From contig NC_091280.1 of the NCBI RefSeq assembly GCF_042100115.1, positions 186,001 through 250,000 of the forward strand: DNA of 64,000 nt, in the 5' to 3' direction. Positions 12,103-20,698 of the stretch are shown piece after piece. How positions within the stretch are numbered: the stretch's first letter is position 1; each line of letters starts with the position of its first letter. The translations under genes were made by a program, and so were the position numbers. Origin of the DNA: Alternaria dauci. Its lineage: Eukaryota > Ascomycota > Dothideomycetes > Pleosporales > Pleosporaceae. The notes beneath the pieces were generated by a model, which was not told where the DNA came from, searched no databases, and worked only from the letters and a program-made list of their open reading frames with translations.

Positions 12103-13140
12103 AATTACTATTTAGTCTCTTATTCTTTATACTTACTTTATTAGCTTTTATAGGTTCCTAGTCTATATCCTCTAGTAGTAAAGGTATTCTTATACTATTC
12201 TATTATTAGGAGTTATAACTATACTACTAACTAAACTCCTTTTAGCTACGTATTACTATATTTACCTAGTAGAGGCTATCTAATACTTAGGTTACTTTAT
12301 ATATAAACTACTTAAATAAGAAGTTCTTATTTACTAGTACTAGGGCCTTCTATATCTTAATATTAAGTCCTTTTAAGAATATACTCTTCTTTTAAGTATT
12401 ACTAATTTATATACCTAATTAAAGCTCTAACCTATTAAACTCTATATAGTAGTCTTAGATTAGGCGTCTTCTTTACTATAGGTTTAATAGTTAATCTAAA
12501 GCCTTTACTTTTAGGTGTAGGTTATTATATTATTAGTTAAGGAAGTACTATAAGTCTTCTATAGAACTATACTCTTAGTATTATTCTACCTAAGGGAGTA
12601 TAATATCTAAAGCTTATTTAGAATAATAACTTACTACGTAAGTAATCTTTATTCTATTAAGTATATCTTAGTAGTTATTATATAGCTTAACTTTAGTCTT
12701 ATACTTAAAGGAAGAGTACTTTATCCTATCTCTATTAAATAGCTTTAGGTAGGGGTACTTTATCCTTATATATACTTCTTAGAGTATAGGTAAAGGAGAT
12801 AGGTTTAAATAGCTCTTAGGTGTATAGATAGGTTTAGATAGTTAATACTCCTATTATTCTAGTACTTCTAACTAAGAGGTTATAGGTATTATTATTTATA
12901 TAAGCTAGGTTAGAGCTACTAGTATTACTATTATTATATTCTAAGAAGCCTTTAGTAAGCCCTTAGGTAACTCCCTAGCCTCCTGAGTATATTTAGTAAT
13001 CTTATTAATTATTAGAGCTATTATAGCGTCTTTCTAACTATTACTCCTTAGTATCTAAATAATATCTTCTTATATCTCCTTATTAGATACTCCTATAAGG
13101 TGTTTAGCTAACGCGTATACTAATAGCTTCTTAATTCTAT

Positions 13141-13307
13141 TTAAATAATAAACGTGCTAGTAAAAGACGTAAGTATAATACTATTAAAAGACACTATAAT
13201 AAATCGTAGTAAAGGTGTATTTCCTAAACACCTATTTTTACTATATACAGCTATATATAGTTCGATAATAGATAGGTTAAAACTAAAGCCCTAAACTTTA
13301 AGCAGTT
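13141..13307. repeat. 167-bp repeat, copy 1 (LTR-like)
   Basis: Matches 22,252-22,419 in the same orientation, differing mostly by C/T and G/A. It contains a hairpin (AGGTGTATTTCCTAAACACCT around 13,213-13,233) and TATA-like sequence. It sits just beyond the gag end of G3, so it may be that element's 5' LTR, but no left-hand partner was found near 8.6-8.9 kb. Together with copy 2 it brackets the gene island. Confidence 0.7.
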
Positions 13308-14159
13308 AATAGCTTCTTAATATTAAGGTTAGGTATATTATCTATCTTCTAATTCTTTATTAGAAGGCTTATTTCCTTATATATCTATACCTATATCTAT
13401 TATAGGGCTTCTTAATTAGTATTTACTTATTAATTATTCTTATACTAGTAGCTAGTTTCTTATAAACTACTAAATAGTAGCCTACTCCTCTATTATAAGG
13501 ACTAGTAGGGCTTTAGTAACTTATTCTCTATAATAAAGCCTTTCTAAATAACCTTTAGTAGTTATTAAGTAGTTATAACTTTTAGTAACTTAGTTACCTT
13601 ATACTTATAATTCTTATACTAGTTAGTACTTTAACTTAGTATTATAGCCTATACCCTATTTAATAGAGGACTAATAGGACTTACGTAGTAGGCGCTTATA
13701 TAACTATCTTCCTAGTAACTCTAAATAGTCTTTAGATAGCTACTATAGCTAACTAAACCTACCCCTTTAGCCTTTAAAGAGATTATAGGCTTTTCCTAAC
13801 TACTATTACTTACTACCTTATAGTACTTCTTATAACTAGTAGGACCTATTACTTAGTAATACTAAGGTATTACGTAGGGCTTTTCTCTAAATAGTATCTT
13901 ACTTATAGACTAGAGTCTACTAGCTACCTAATATATATTTAGCGCTAGCATTATATAAGGCTAGTTACGTATTAACTAAGCTTCTTATAAGGCTATAGTC
14001 CTAGGCGAGTAATCTTATAATAGCTTATACCTAGTTGTTATCTAAAGGCCTTTTAGTTAATAGTATAACACTAATCCTATATAGAGGATAAGCCTACTTA
14101 TATATAATAAAGAGGTGGTTAAGGAGCTTAACATGTATTGTATTAATAGAGTCTTAAAT
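13308..14159. other. RIP-altered stretch without recognised feature
   Basis: AT-rich and mostly lacking CA/TG, with more CG than the sequence to its left. No motif or open frame was recognised on either strand. TG and CA begin to appear singly after about 14,030. Confidence 0.6.
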
Positions 14160-14450
14160 TAAGGCTCTACTAATTAGGATTAAATATAAAATATAAGGGG
14201 CTACGCTTAGGGAGCTATTGTATAGGTATACTATTATTATATTTAATAGAGAAGAGGGCTATAGGTAGCTAGGAGTCTAAAGGTCTTTTAGGAGGCGGCG
14301 GCTTAGGATAACCTTTTACTAGTCTCGCTTATATAGAATCTAGGTTCTCTAGGAGCACCTAGATTCTATAGATAGTGCGCCTCGCGCACGTAACTAAGAT
14401 ACAATTAAGGAACACACTAATTAGGCTTTAGCCTATTATAGAATCTTTCT
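14160..14450 (-). repeat. Inverted partner of repeat at 21.2-21.5 kb
   Basis: The reverse complement aligns with 21,230-21,490: shared blocks include ATAATAGGCTAAAGCCTAAT, TATAGAATCTAGGT, and TATTAAATATAATAATAGTA followed by AATAGCTCCCTAAG. The copy here keeps more CG and CA/TG (for example GTGCGCCTCGCGCAC at 14,376-14,390) and so is less mutated. It contains the hairpin at 14,332-14,370. It forms the left edge of the gene island. The element class is unknown, possibly a DNA-transposon end. Confidence 0.72.
14332..14370. repeat. TAGAATCTA hairpin 1
   Basis: Perfect 14-bp inverted arms (TATAGAATCTAGGT at 14,332-14,345 and its complement at 14,357-14,370) with an 11-base loop. Related hairpins occur at 20,651-20,698 and 21,300-21,339. 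Confidence 0.85.
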
Positions 14451-14489
14451 CTTTTTGTCACCCCTCTATTTAAAGTTTTATAACGGAGG

Positions 14490-14495
14490 TTTATT
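14490..14495 (-). promoter_or_regulatory. Polyadenylation signal of the secreted-protein gene
   Basis: AATAAA on the minus strand, about 96-101 bases after the stop codon at 14,591. The position is typical for a fungal 3' UTR signal. Confidence 0.55.
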
Positions 14496-14590
14496 TTCAG
14501 CTTCAGCGGTTTTAATGTAGATATCGGGCAGACTGTACAGGCCTGTTAGCTTACATTTCCCGCACTACGAGACGCTAGGTTCGATTCAAT

Positions 14591-14903
14591 TTAACCGCCA
14601 CGGCAGCCAAGGTTAGGGGTTGACCCAAGTAGGCATCTGCTTCCAGTTGTCGATGTACTATCACCTATAAGGGTTTAGCTAAGTCCTCCTTACAGAAATT
14701 GTATAAACATACGGATGCAGTACAGATAACGCCCAGATTTTCCAATGCATCCAGCGTCACAGTCTCCAACAGATCGACATTCACCTAATAAAGAAGGTTA
14801 ATTTCTAAGAGGCATATTTGGAGGGATACCAACCATTTTGACCAACAGCATAGGTAGAACTAGCGAGAAGGAGAGTAAAAATAGCTTGAATGAGTTGCAC
14901 CAT
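14591..14903 (-). CDS. Small secreted cysteine-rich protein, three exons, effector candidate
   Basis: Intact spliced gene of 71 codons. Exon 1 is 14,903-14,834, intron 1 14,833-14,785 (49 bp, donor GTTGGT, TTAAC branch-like site, acceptor TTAG), exon 2 14,784-14,713, intron 2 14,712-14,665 (48 bp, donor GTATGT, CTAAAC branch-like site, acceptor ATAG), exon 3 14,664-14,591 ending in TAA. The ATG lies in CAACAATG, a good fungal context. Residues 1-19 are a signal peptide with a hydrophobic core (IQAIFTLLLASS) and likely cleavage after TYA. The mature part is about 52 residues with six cysteines at 26, 32, 36, 46, 58 and 68 (spacing C-x5-C-x3-C-x9-C-x11-C-x9-C), enough for three disulfides. It has a TATA box at about -80 and AATAAA downstream. 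Size, secretion and location in a RIP desert are typical of plant-pathogen effectors, but I recognise no family. An antimicrobial peptide or cell-surface role is also possible. Each intron choice keeps the cysteine-rich frame; unspliced reading stops after 32 codons. Confidence 0.85.
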
Positions 14904-14975
14904 TGTTGAGTATATGCGTGAATAAAAGCGTTTTGAGGACTGTTTGTATAACAAGAGTTATGGTGGAGCGTAAGG

Positions 14976-14983
14976 CTTTTATA
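14976..14983 (-). promoter_or_regulatory. TATA box of the secreted-protein gene
   Basis: TATAAAAG on the minus strand, starting 80 bases upstream of the ATG at 14,903. It is followed by a pyrimidine-containing leader with no other ATG before the start, and supports transcription of the 14,591-14,903 gene. Confidence 0.65.
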
Positions 14984-15067
14984 GAATTAGATTCCTAACT
15001 TAGGGTCTGGAGTCATTTTCTAGATTACCTCTTAGCCGAGGTCCAGTCACTTCCGCTTCTCTAAAAA

Positions 15068-15311
15068 TCACCGATTCGGCCTCAGCTTACTACAGTGGTT
15101 AGCGATTGCGGCTTCACCCCTGCGTGCAGCTGCGCAATAGTTTTCAGTAGCCCCACCTTCTATATATGGCGTAGCGCTAGGTGTCTGCTTTAGAACAGCC
15201 GATGTAATTGGCCAGTCGTCGATCTAACAATGACTGATTCTGTTAGATGCTGCACGCAGGGGTGAAGCCGCAATCGCTAACCACTGTAGTAAGCTGAGGC
15301 CGAATCGGTGA
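15068..15311. repeat. Fold-back element with perfect 63-bp inverted arms
   Basis: 15,068-15,130 and 15,249-15,311 are exact reverse complements over 63 bp, starting TCACCGATTCGGCCTCAGC, with a 118-bp spacer. The arms are GC-rich and show no RIP. This looks like a fold-back or MITE-type DNA element, or a transposon-end pair with its interior deleted. No target-site duplication is visible (AAAAA on the left, GTCCT on the right). It lies 165 bp upstream of the start codon of the 14,591-14,903 gene, so it could influence that promoter. Confidence 0.88.
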
Positions 15312-15611
15312 GTCCTCGATGGTATCTCGGTCACATTTGCAAGCGTACTGCTCGTCGAGCGATATTCGGACCGGACCTCCAAGCTCGGTCTCCGGCTGTT
15401 CCGATCCAATCGTAGTGATCATCTCCAGTAGCATAGCTTCCCACAATTCTCCTCCCTATCGAATAGTATCTGTGTCGCACATTGTCGCAGGCCAAACGTT
15501 GTCGGAAACCTCGTTACTAGTAACACCGTGCGATGCTCTCCACGTACGCTCAGCTAGGACACTATATTTAATGCAACATACACTCTCAGCTAAACTTAAA
15601 CTAGTCCAAAG
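15312..15611 (-). pseudogene. Degenerate reading frame, unknown
   Basis: A minus-strand frame is open for about 100 codons from 15,611 to the edge of the fold-back element, broken only by a TAG at 15,456-15,458 that could be a RIP-altered CAG. Its composition is protein-like, including MLLEMITTIGSEQPETELGG and ISLDEQYACKCDRDTIED. No start, family or continuation beyond the fold-back element was recognised. It may be the tail of a host gene or an old transposon gene. The opposite plus-strand frame (15,319-15,615) is judged a shadow. Weak call. Confidence 0.3.
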
Positions 15612-15713
15612 CTAATGTAAACGGGATATTAACTTAGAATATTTGTTCCCACTTCGTTCCGGATTACTGCCTTTTCTACAATGATCTGCCTTACATTTCC
15701 TTGAAACAAACTC

Positions 15714-15842
15714 TAAAGTCCCTCCCTATATGCTAGAAACAACCAACAAGAGTTCAAGGATAATAGTTTTCTCAACACAATATTATATCTTATCAGCTAT
15801 TTCTAGCATACAGGGTTTTGCGTTACACAGGGAGGGACCTTA
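15714..15842. mobile_element. 129-bp MITE-like element
   Basis: The ends TAAAGTCCCTCCCT (15,714-15,727) and AGGGAGGGACCTTA (15,829-15,842) are inverted repeats with one mismatch. The outermost TA may be a TA target duplication as in Tc1/mariner elements. A second inverted pair lies inside (ATGCTAGAAA near the left end, TTTCTAGCAT at about 15,800-15,809). There is no coding capacity. It lies between the two secreted-protein genes and shows no RIP. Confidence 0.72.
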
Positions 15843-15989
15843 CGTATTTAAGTACCTAACAGCGTAGTTGTTATCTTAGGGACTAGTGCTTACTGATTCA
15901 AATCTAATCTCTCCTTGTTTACTAATCTAGCCTTAACTAGGACTAGCATCGCCAAGTAGGTATAATGTACATACCTACGCGGTCGTGTT

Positions 15990-15998
15990 TATAAAAAG
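15990..15998 (+). promoter_or_regulatory. TATA-like element upstream of the second secreted-protein gene
   Basis: TATAAAAAG followed by a pyrimidine-rich stretch (GTCTTCTCTTTTCGC) and CAACACAATTACCAC, a typical fungal core promoter and leader layout. It lies about 230 bp before the expected start at 16,227, so the 5' UTR would be long. A closer alternative (CTTAAAAGCTC around 16,101) is also possible. Confidence 0.4.
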
Positions 15999-16226
15999 CT
16001 CTGTCTTCTCTTTTCGCTATTACTCCAACACAATTACCACATCTAGAGCCTACCATCTCTTAATGCGCCTGAGTCTCGTTATTTAAGCATATTCACTATC
16101 CTTAAAAGCTCTTCTCTCACTTCTATCCTCCGCTAGCATCCCCTTAGCCACCACTCTAAACGCTTTATCTTATATCTTCCCAAAAACACCGTTAACGAGA
16201 CTCTCAACCCGACTACCCTACGCATT

Positions 16227-16481
16227 ATAAAGCTAGTCTTCTCTCTTCTCACAGCAGCGGCGGCGGTTGCGGTCAACGCTCAGTCAACCACTTTCAGGGG
16301 CTGTGTCTACGAAAAATATACCGGCGGTTTACGTGGATGTAAACCCAACCCATACCACGATTTCAACTGCTTTACGCCTTGCGCCCGCGCTGGCAGCAAC
16401 AACAACCCTAATACCTTCCATCCAATTAGCAACAACCCTATTAGCACCGATAACTGTAAATGCCGGTGCTACCTTACATAA
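16227..16481 (+). pseudogene. Small secreted cysteine-rich protein gene with lost start codon
   Basis: An uninterrupted 84-codon frame ends with TAA at 16,479-16,481. It begins at an ATA (16,227-16,229) exactly where a start is expected: the next residues KLVFSLLTAAAAVAVNA form a textbook signal peptide, with likely cleavage before QS at residues 19-20. No in-frame ATG exists between here and the upstream in-frame stop near 16,135. ATG to ATA is the TpG-to-TpA change that RIP makes. The mature part is about 65 residues with seven cysteines at 26, 38, 48, 52, 77, 79 and 81. The C-x3-C and C-x-C spacing is loosely like cysteine-stabilised alpha-beta peptides, but no family is assigned. The odd cysteine count leaves room for another RIP change, since Cys codons become Tyr. 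There are no introns. The overlapping 74-codon ORF at 16,267-16,491 is in another frame and lacks these features. An active allele may exist in other isolates. Confidence 0.72.
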
Positions 16482-17356
16482 GCGTTTTTAAGAGATGTAG
16501 AGTTCTCACCTGCTTTGTAGTAGAAAGACTAGGTTAGAGATCGTTCTAGATCGCTATTAGGGGTAGAAATAATATAGCAAAACAGAAGAGAGGAAGGGCG
16601 ACTTTACACGAGGTTAAGACAGAAAGCTTACTACTGTATAACGCACTCACTTTATAATCCACAAATATAATCACTCGCGTAACTTAGCTACTCTTATGCA
16701 GGCATCACTATAAGATTTTGCTTCTTAGTATTTAAATATAAGAAGCCACTCATAGTATACCTATACGACGGCTGTAACCCTAAGATATATAGATCCTCTC
16801 CCCCTTTTAAGGGTGCGTGTAACGACAGCGTCTTTATAGTAAGTTAGTATTTACTCTTCTTACTAAAGCCTAGGCCTAGATCTTACTATTCTATATTATG
16901 CTAGCTAGTTTCTATCTACTACTATATCTATTAGCACGTTCTACCTACCCTATTGTTTAGACGCTACATAACTTATTTATAATCTTCTTTAGAGAGCTTA
17001 AGCTACATTTACTACGGCGTAGTATATATAACGGTCGCGATATGCTTAACAGGACGAGGAGGTAGTAGGTTAGACGAGGGAGTGACGGCGGGTCTACAGA
17101 GCTAGAGGGCTACGTGATAGTTAATCTATATAGCGTATAAGCTTCTACGTTAACTAGCTGTTTACTACACTACATCTTAGAGCTATATAATAGCTGCACT
17201 AGAAGCTATTTTTAGTTTTAGTGCTAGGTGTGTTTCTTAAAGCGAGCCTAATACTAGGACCTTTAAACGTAACCCTACTTATAATTTAAGCTAGTCTTTA
17301 GGTGTCCTAGCGCGCTTAGTAAAACCGTTATATAACTACTTAGCTACGTAGGTATA
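16482..17356. other. Island edge with leaking RIP, no gene recognised
   Basis: 16,482-16,850 has normal composition but no convincing frame. 16,850-17,356 shows a partial loss of CA/TG while CG is still common (GGTCGCGATATG, GACGGCGGG), intermediate between island and repeat. It abuts retroposon B. No structured feature was found. Confidence 0.55.
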
Positions 17357-18066
17357 ATTTTTTACTTTCTATAAGTAGGAGGGTATTATTAAAATAAAAC
17401 TTTAAAAAAGTAAAAAGTAGCTATCCCTCTACTAATTAGTTATAGAAGTTAATAGAAAAGATAAAGTAATAACGTAATTTAAACACTAGACTAATTAGTG
17501 TTTTATAGTAGTTAAGCTCTAACGTCTATATATAAAAACTAAAGTTAAAAATATTTACTAAAGGTAACTAAAAAAGATACCTATTAAACCTTAGTAGATA
17601 TCTAATAAGGATTACTAGTATTAGCTAGGAATATAATTATAATATATTATAAAAAAGAGGATATAGTATTTTTACTATAACTAAGAAAGGTTATATAAAA
17701 ACCTAGCTACTTCTAACCTTTATACTAATACTAACTTTAAGTACCCTACTATATATAATTAAATTATACTATATATAAATACTATATATCCCTTAAGGTA
17801 ACTTATTATAGCTATCTAGCTAGGCTAGTATACTCTCTCTAGTAAAGAGCCCCTTAACCTATTAAATATAAATAATATAAGCCCTATATATACTTAGGAG
17901 CTAAATCTAGTAGTTAGTAAAGAGCTAGAGGAGTAAATACTTCTAATACTCTAAATCCTTAGTAATAGTAAATCTATTAGCTAGTACCTTATTAAGAGGT
18001 TTAGGGTTAGTAATATTATTATAAAGGTAACTTATAAGGAGACTAGAATATAGTTTCTAAAGAGGG

Positions 18067-18083
18067 TTATAAAGTATAAGGAG
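18067..18083. repeat. Target-site duplication of retroposon C (left)
   Basis: TTATAAAGTATAAGGAG, repeated exactly at 19,407-19,423. Seventeen bases, within copy B. Confidence 0.92.
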
Positions 18084-19406
18084 TTAGCCTTAGCCTTTAT
18101 AGACTTTTTTTTTATTATTATTATAGTACGTTTAGAGACTTTTTTAAAGATAAAGCGCTAACTAGGTAACTATAGGCTTATATAAGCCTATATTTAGTAC
18201 TACTAGTATATACGTAGTATATTATAAACGCTAGATACTAAAGATATATAATACTATTATATATAGACTAGAGACTATAAGACGTAACCTTCTAACTTAT
18301 ATACTATCCCCTACTATCTTCTACTATCCTCTACTATCCTTTACTATATCTACCCTTTATAACTACTACCCCTTTTTAAGAATAACTAACTAGCTACTTA
18401 TAGTATAGCTACTACTATCTAATAATTAGCTTTAGTTAGAGGAATATTAGTACTAGTGCTATCTACGCCTTATTCTCTTATCCCTATAGTATCTCTTTAA
18501 ACTCCCTCTCCTTAAGCCTAGGATATTACTCCTCTATTACTCTTTTAATATCCTTTATCTACTAGCGTAACTAGTTCTTAGTTTCCTAGCTAAAGGCACT
18601 TTATTTAAGAATAATAAGGTAGCTAAATATGAAGAGCCTATAGCTATAGTAGTTATCTATATAGGCTATATATACTAGCTCCTCTACCTTCCTCCTTATC
18701 TACGTCCTCCTCTACCTAATAGCTACCTCTATAATAAGATTACTAATACTAGAGATATTAACTTAAGAGGCCTTTCTATTCTAGAATAGGAAGTAGAACT
18801 TAGGTAATTACTTATCTAACTTATTAAGGACTACTCTAAGTAGCTCCTAAGTATATATAGGGTAGGTATATTACGTACTTATAGATATATTAATTAGTAC
18901 CTATCTAGCTAGGGTTTTTAGGCTAGGCTAGAAGACCTCCTAGATAAGGATAAAGAGGAAATATATATATTTATATATAGTGCGATTTAATTATATATAG
19001 TAGGATACTTAGAGTAAGTTATTATTAGTATAAAGGTTAGAAGTAGCTAAGTTTTTATATAACCCCCTCTTAGTTATAGTAAATATACTATATCCTCTCT
19101 CCCCTTTATAATATATTATAATTATATTACTAGCTAATAATAGTTAGTAAATCTTATTAAACCTCTACTAAGGTTTTTAATAAGTATCTTTTTTAGTTAC
19201 CTTTAGTAAATTTTATTAACTTTAGTTTTCGTGTATAGACGTTAGAGCTTTACTACTATAAAACGCTAATTAGTCTAGCGTTTAAATCGCGTTATTACTT
19301 TATCTTTTTTATTAACTTTTATAACTAATAAGTAGAGGGATAGCTACTTTTTACTTTTTTAAAGTTTTATTTTAATAATACCCCCTACTTATAGAAAATA
19401 AAAAAA
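18084..19406 (+). mobile_element. Retroposon family R, copy C (1,323 bp), nested in B
   Basis: Complete copy in plus orientation. The 5' end is TTAGCCTTAGCCTTTATAGAC and the 3' end CCCCTACTTATAGAAAATA followed by a run of A. It is flanked by an exact 17-bp duplication. This copy defines the element's ends and sense strand because the oligo-A tail lies next to the right duplication. It includes a CTACTATC-type short repeat at about 18,300-18,355. No RT, endonuclease or tRNA-derived head was recognised. At this length without coding it is large for a SINE, so it may be a non-autonomous LINE derivative mobilised in trans. Confidence 0.87.
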
Positions 19407-19423
19407 TTATAAAGTATAAGGAG
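19407..19423. repeat. Target-site duplication of retroposon C (right)
   Basis: Exact 17-bp repeat of 18,067-18,083, directly after the A-run of copy C. Confidence 0.92.
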
Positions 19424-20650
19424 ATTATTTATACTAATACCTACTACCTTATTAATCTCCTTATATTTAGCTACCTTAACTACCTAACCTTTAGTAAGTA
19501 GAGTAAAGAGACTAAGAGATAGCTATACTACTAAGCTATTAATATTAAAAGAGTACTTAAAGACTAGTATCCTAGGCTTAAAGAGAGAGAATTTAAAGAG
19601 ATACTATAAGGATAAGAGAATAAGGCGTAGGCTATACTACTATTAATATTCCTCTAACTAAAGATAATTATTAAGTAATAGTAGTAGCTATACTATAAGT
19701 AGTTAATTAGTTATTCTTAAGACTATATAGCTATTAGATACTTATAATATACTTATTATAGTAATCTATTTTCTAGTATATATAGGGGTAGTAGTAGTAG
19801 TAGTAGTAGAGGTAGTAGTAGTAAAAGGTAGAAATAGTAAAGGATAGTAAAGGATAGTAGAGGATAGTAGGAGATAGTATATAAGTTAAAAGGTTATATC
19901 TTATCTTTAGTAAGTATATAATACTATTATATATCTTTAGTATCTAGTATTTATAATATACTATATATATACTAGTAGTACTAAATATAAATATAAGCCT
20001 ACAGTTACTTAGTTAGTACTTTATCTTAAAAAAGCCCCTAAATATACTATAATAATAAAAGAAAAGTCTATAAAGGCTAAGGCTATTTATTAAATCTTAT
20101 AAAGTCTTATACTACTATATAACCTAAGACTAAGTATATATTTAATTCCTAAGATATTAATAGTATATAGAGTAAGGATATATATAAGTATAAATAACTA
20201 GTAAAGAATAATAAGAATTAAGATATTAATAAAGTATTTTAAAAAGTTAATTATCTAGTTAAGAGTATATTAAGTATTAATTAGTAACCTATAGTTACTT
20301 TATATAAGTTATAGGAAGAGTAGAGTTAAGAAGACTTATTCTTTATTATTAAGCTACTTTAATTAGTTACTATAGATAAGTATATCTTAGTAGACCTAAA
20401 GTACTTATAGTAAGGATAGAAGAAGAAAACTATTAAGTTCTTAGAATCCTTACCTAAGATAGAGCTATATAAGTTATTAAAAGATAACCTTAATTATATT
20501 ATTACTATACTACTTAATTAAGAAGTATAAAGTATTACTATAGTAGACCTTATTAGACTAGAAAGTATTAAGAAATAGTTACGTAATCTTTTTAAAGAGG
20601 ATATTAAGGTTATAGAAGGAGGAAGAAGTATAAATATAGTAATACTATAT

Positions 20651-20698
20651 ATAGTATAGAATCTAAGTATAATCTAAAGACTTTAGATTCTATACTAT
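20651..20698. repeat. TAGAATCTA hairpin 2
   Basis: 16-bp perfect inverted arms (ATAGTATAGAATCTAA at 20,651-20,666 and its complement at 20,683-20,698). The core matches the hairpins at 14,332 and 21,300. Confidence 0.85.

Larger units (their letters stand above)
8850..13140 (-). mobile_element. Ty3/gypsy retrotransposon relic G3
   Basis: Minus-strand relic with the canonical Ty3/gypsy order read from the right: gag with a CCHC zinc knuckle (about 12.05-12.10 kb), RT (YLDD-type box about 10.68-10.73 kb), RNase H (about 10.03-10.14 kb), then integrase (about 9.11-9.42 kb). It differs from G1 and GX in having the YNKELLAI-type RNase H and the short-spaced integrase of MAGGY/Tf-like elements. 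Frames are broken by TAG/TAA codons at CAG/CAA-type positions. A 167-bp repeat at 13,141-13,307 sits just beyond its 5' end and may be its LTR or a solo LTR, but no matching left LTR was found. Confidence 0.85.
1..14399. other. RIP-saturated AT-rich repeat block (left)
   Basis: CA and TG dinucleotides are nearly missing on both strands, TA is in great excess, and all retroelement frames are full of TAG and TAA codons. This is the known signature of fungal repeat-induced point mutation, which converts CpA to TpA in duplicated DNA. The block is made of two minus-strand Ty3/gypsy relics plus a retroposon and ends near 14,400, where CA and TG return at normal frequency. No intact gene is present. 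Confidence 0.93.
14400..17356. other. Non-RIP gene island
   Basis: CA and TG occur at ordinary frequency, especially 14,460-16,850, in contrast to both flanks. The island contains two secreted cysteine-rich protein genes in divergent orientation, a fold-back element, a MITE and a weak gene relic. RIP acts on duplicated DNA, so single-copy sequence is expected to escape, as seen here. From about 16,850 to 17,356 CA/TG thin out gradually, consistent with RIP leaking from the repeat on the right. Confidence 0.88.
17357..20085 (-). mobile_element. Retroposon family R, copy B, split by copy C
   Basis: Copy B occupies 17,357-18,083 and 19,424-20,085 (about 1.39 kb without the insert). It starts with the T-run and CTATAAGTAGGAGGGTATTA and ends CTATAAAGGCTAAGGCTA, the same termini as copy A. 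It is interrupted by copy C in opposite orientation. Unlike A and D, no target-site duplication is visible around B: the left flank is island DNA ending in GTAGGTATA and the right flank is TTTATTAAATC. A deletion or rearrangement on one side is likely. B marks the right boundary of the gene island. Confidence 0.8.

Noticed and set aside
15224..15409. 61-codon minus-strand ORF
   Set aside because: It spans one arm and part of the spacer of the fold-back element and overlaps the relic frame in another phase; treated as chance.
15319..15615. 98-codon plus-strand ORF
   Set aside because: Antisense to the more protein-like minus-strand relic; no recognisable features and no promoter context.
16267..16491. 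74-codon ATG-initiated plus-strand ORF
   Set aside because: It overlaps the secreted-protein frame in a different phase, has no signal peptide or cysteine pattern, and its ATG is internal. The 16,227-16,481 frame explains the region better.
18300..18355. CTACTATC-type short repeats considered as a CRISPR-like or satellite array
   Set aside because: They are short, imperfect, without spacers, and part of every full retroposon R copy.
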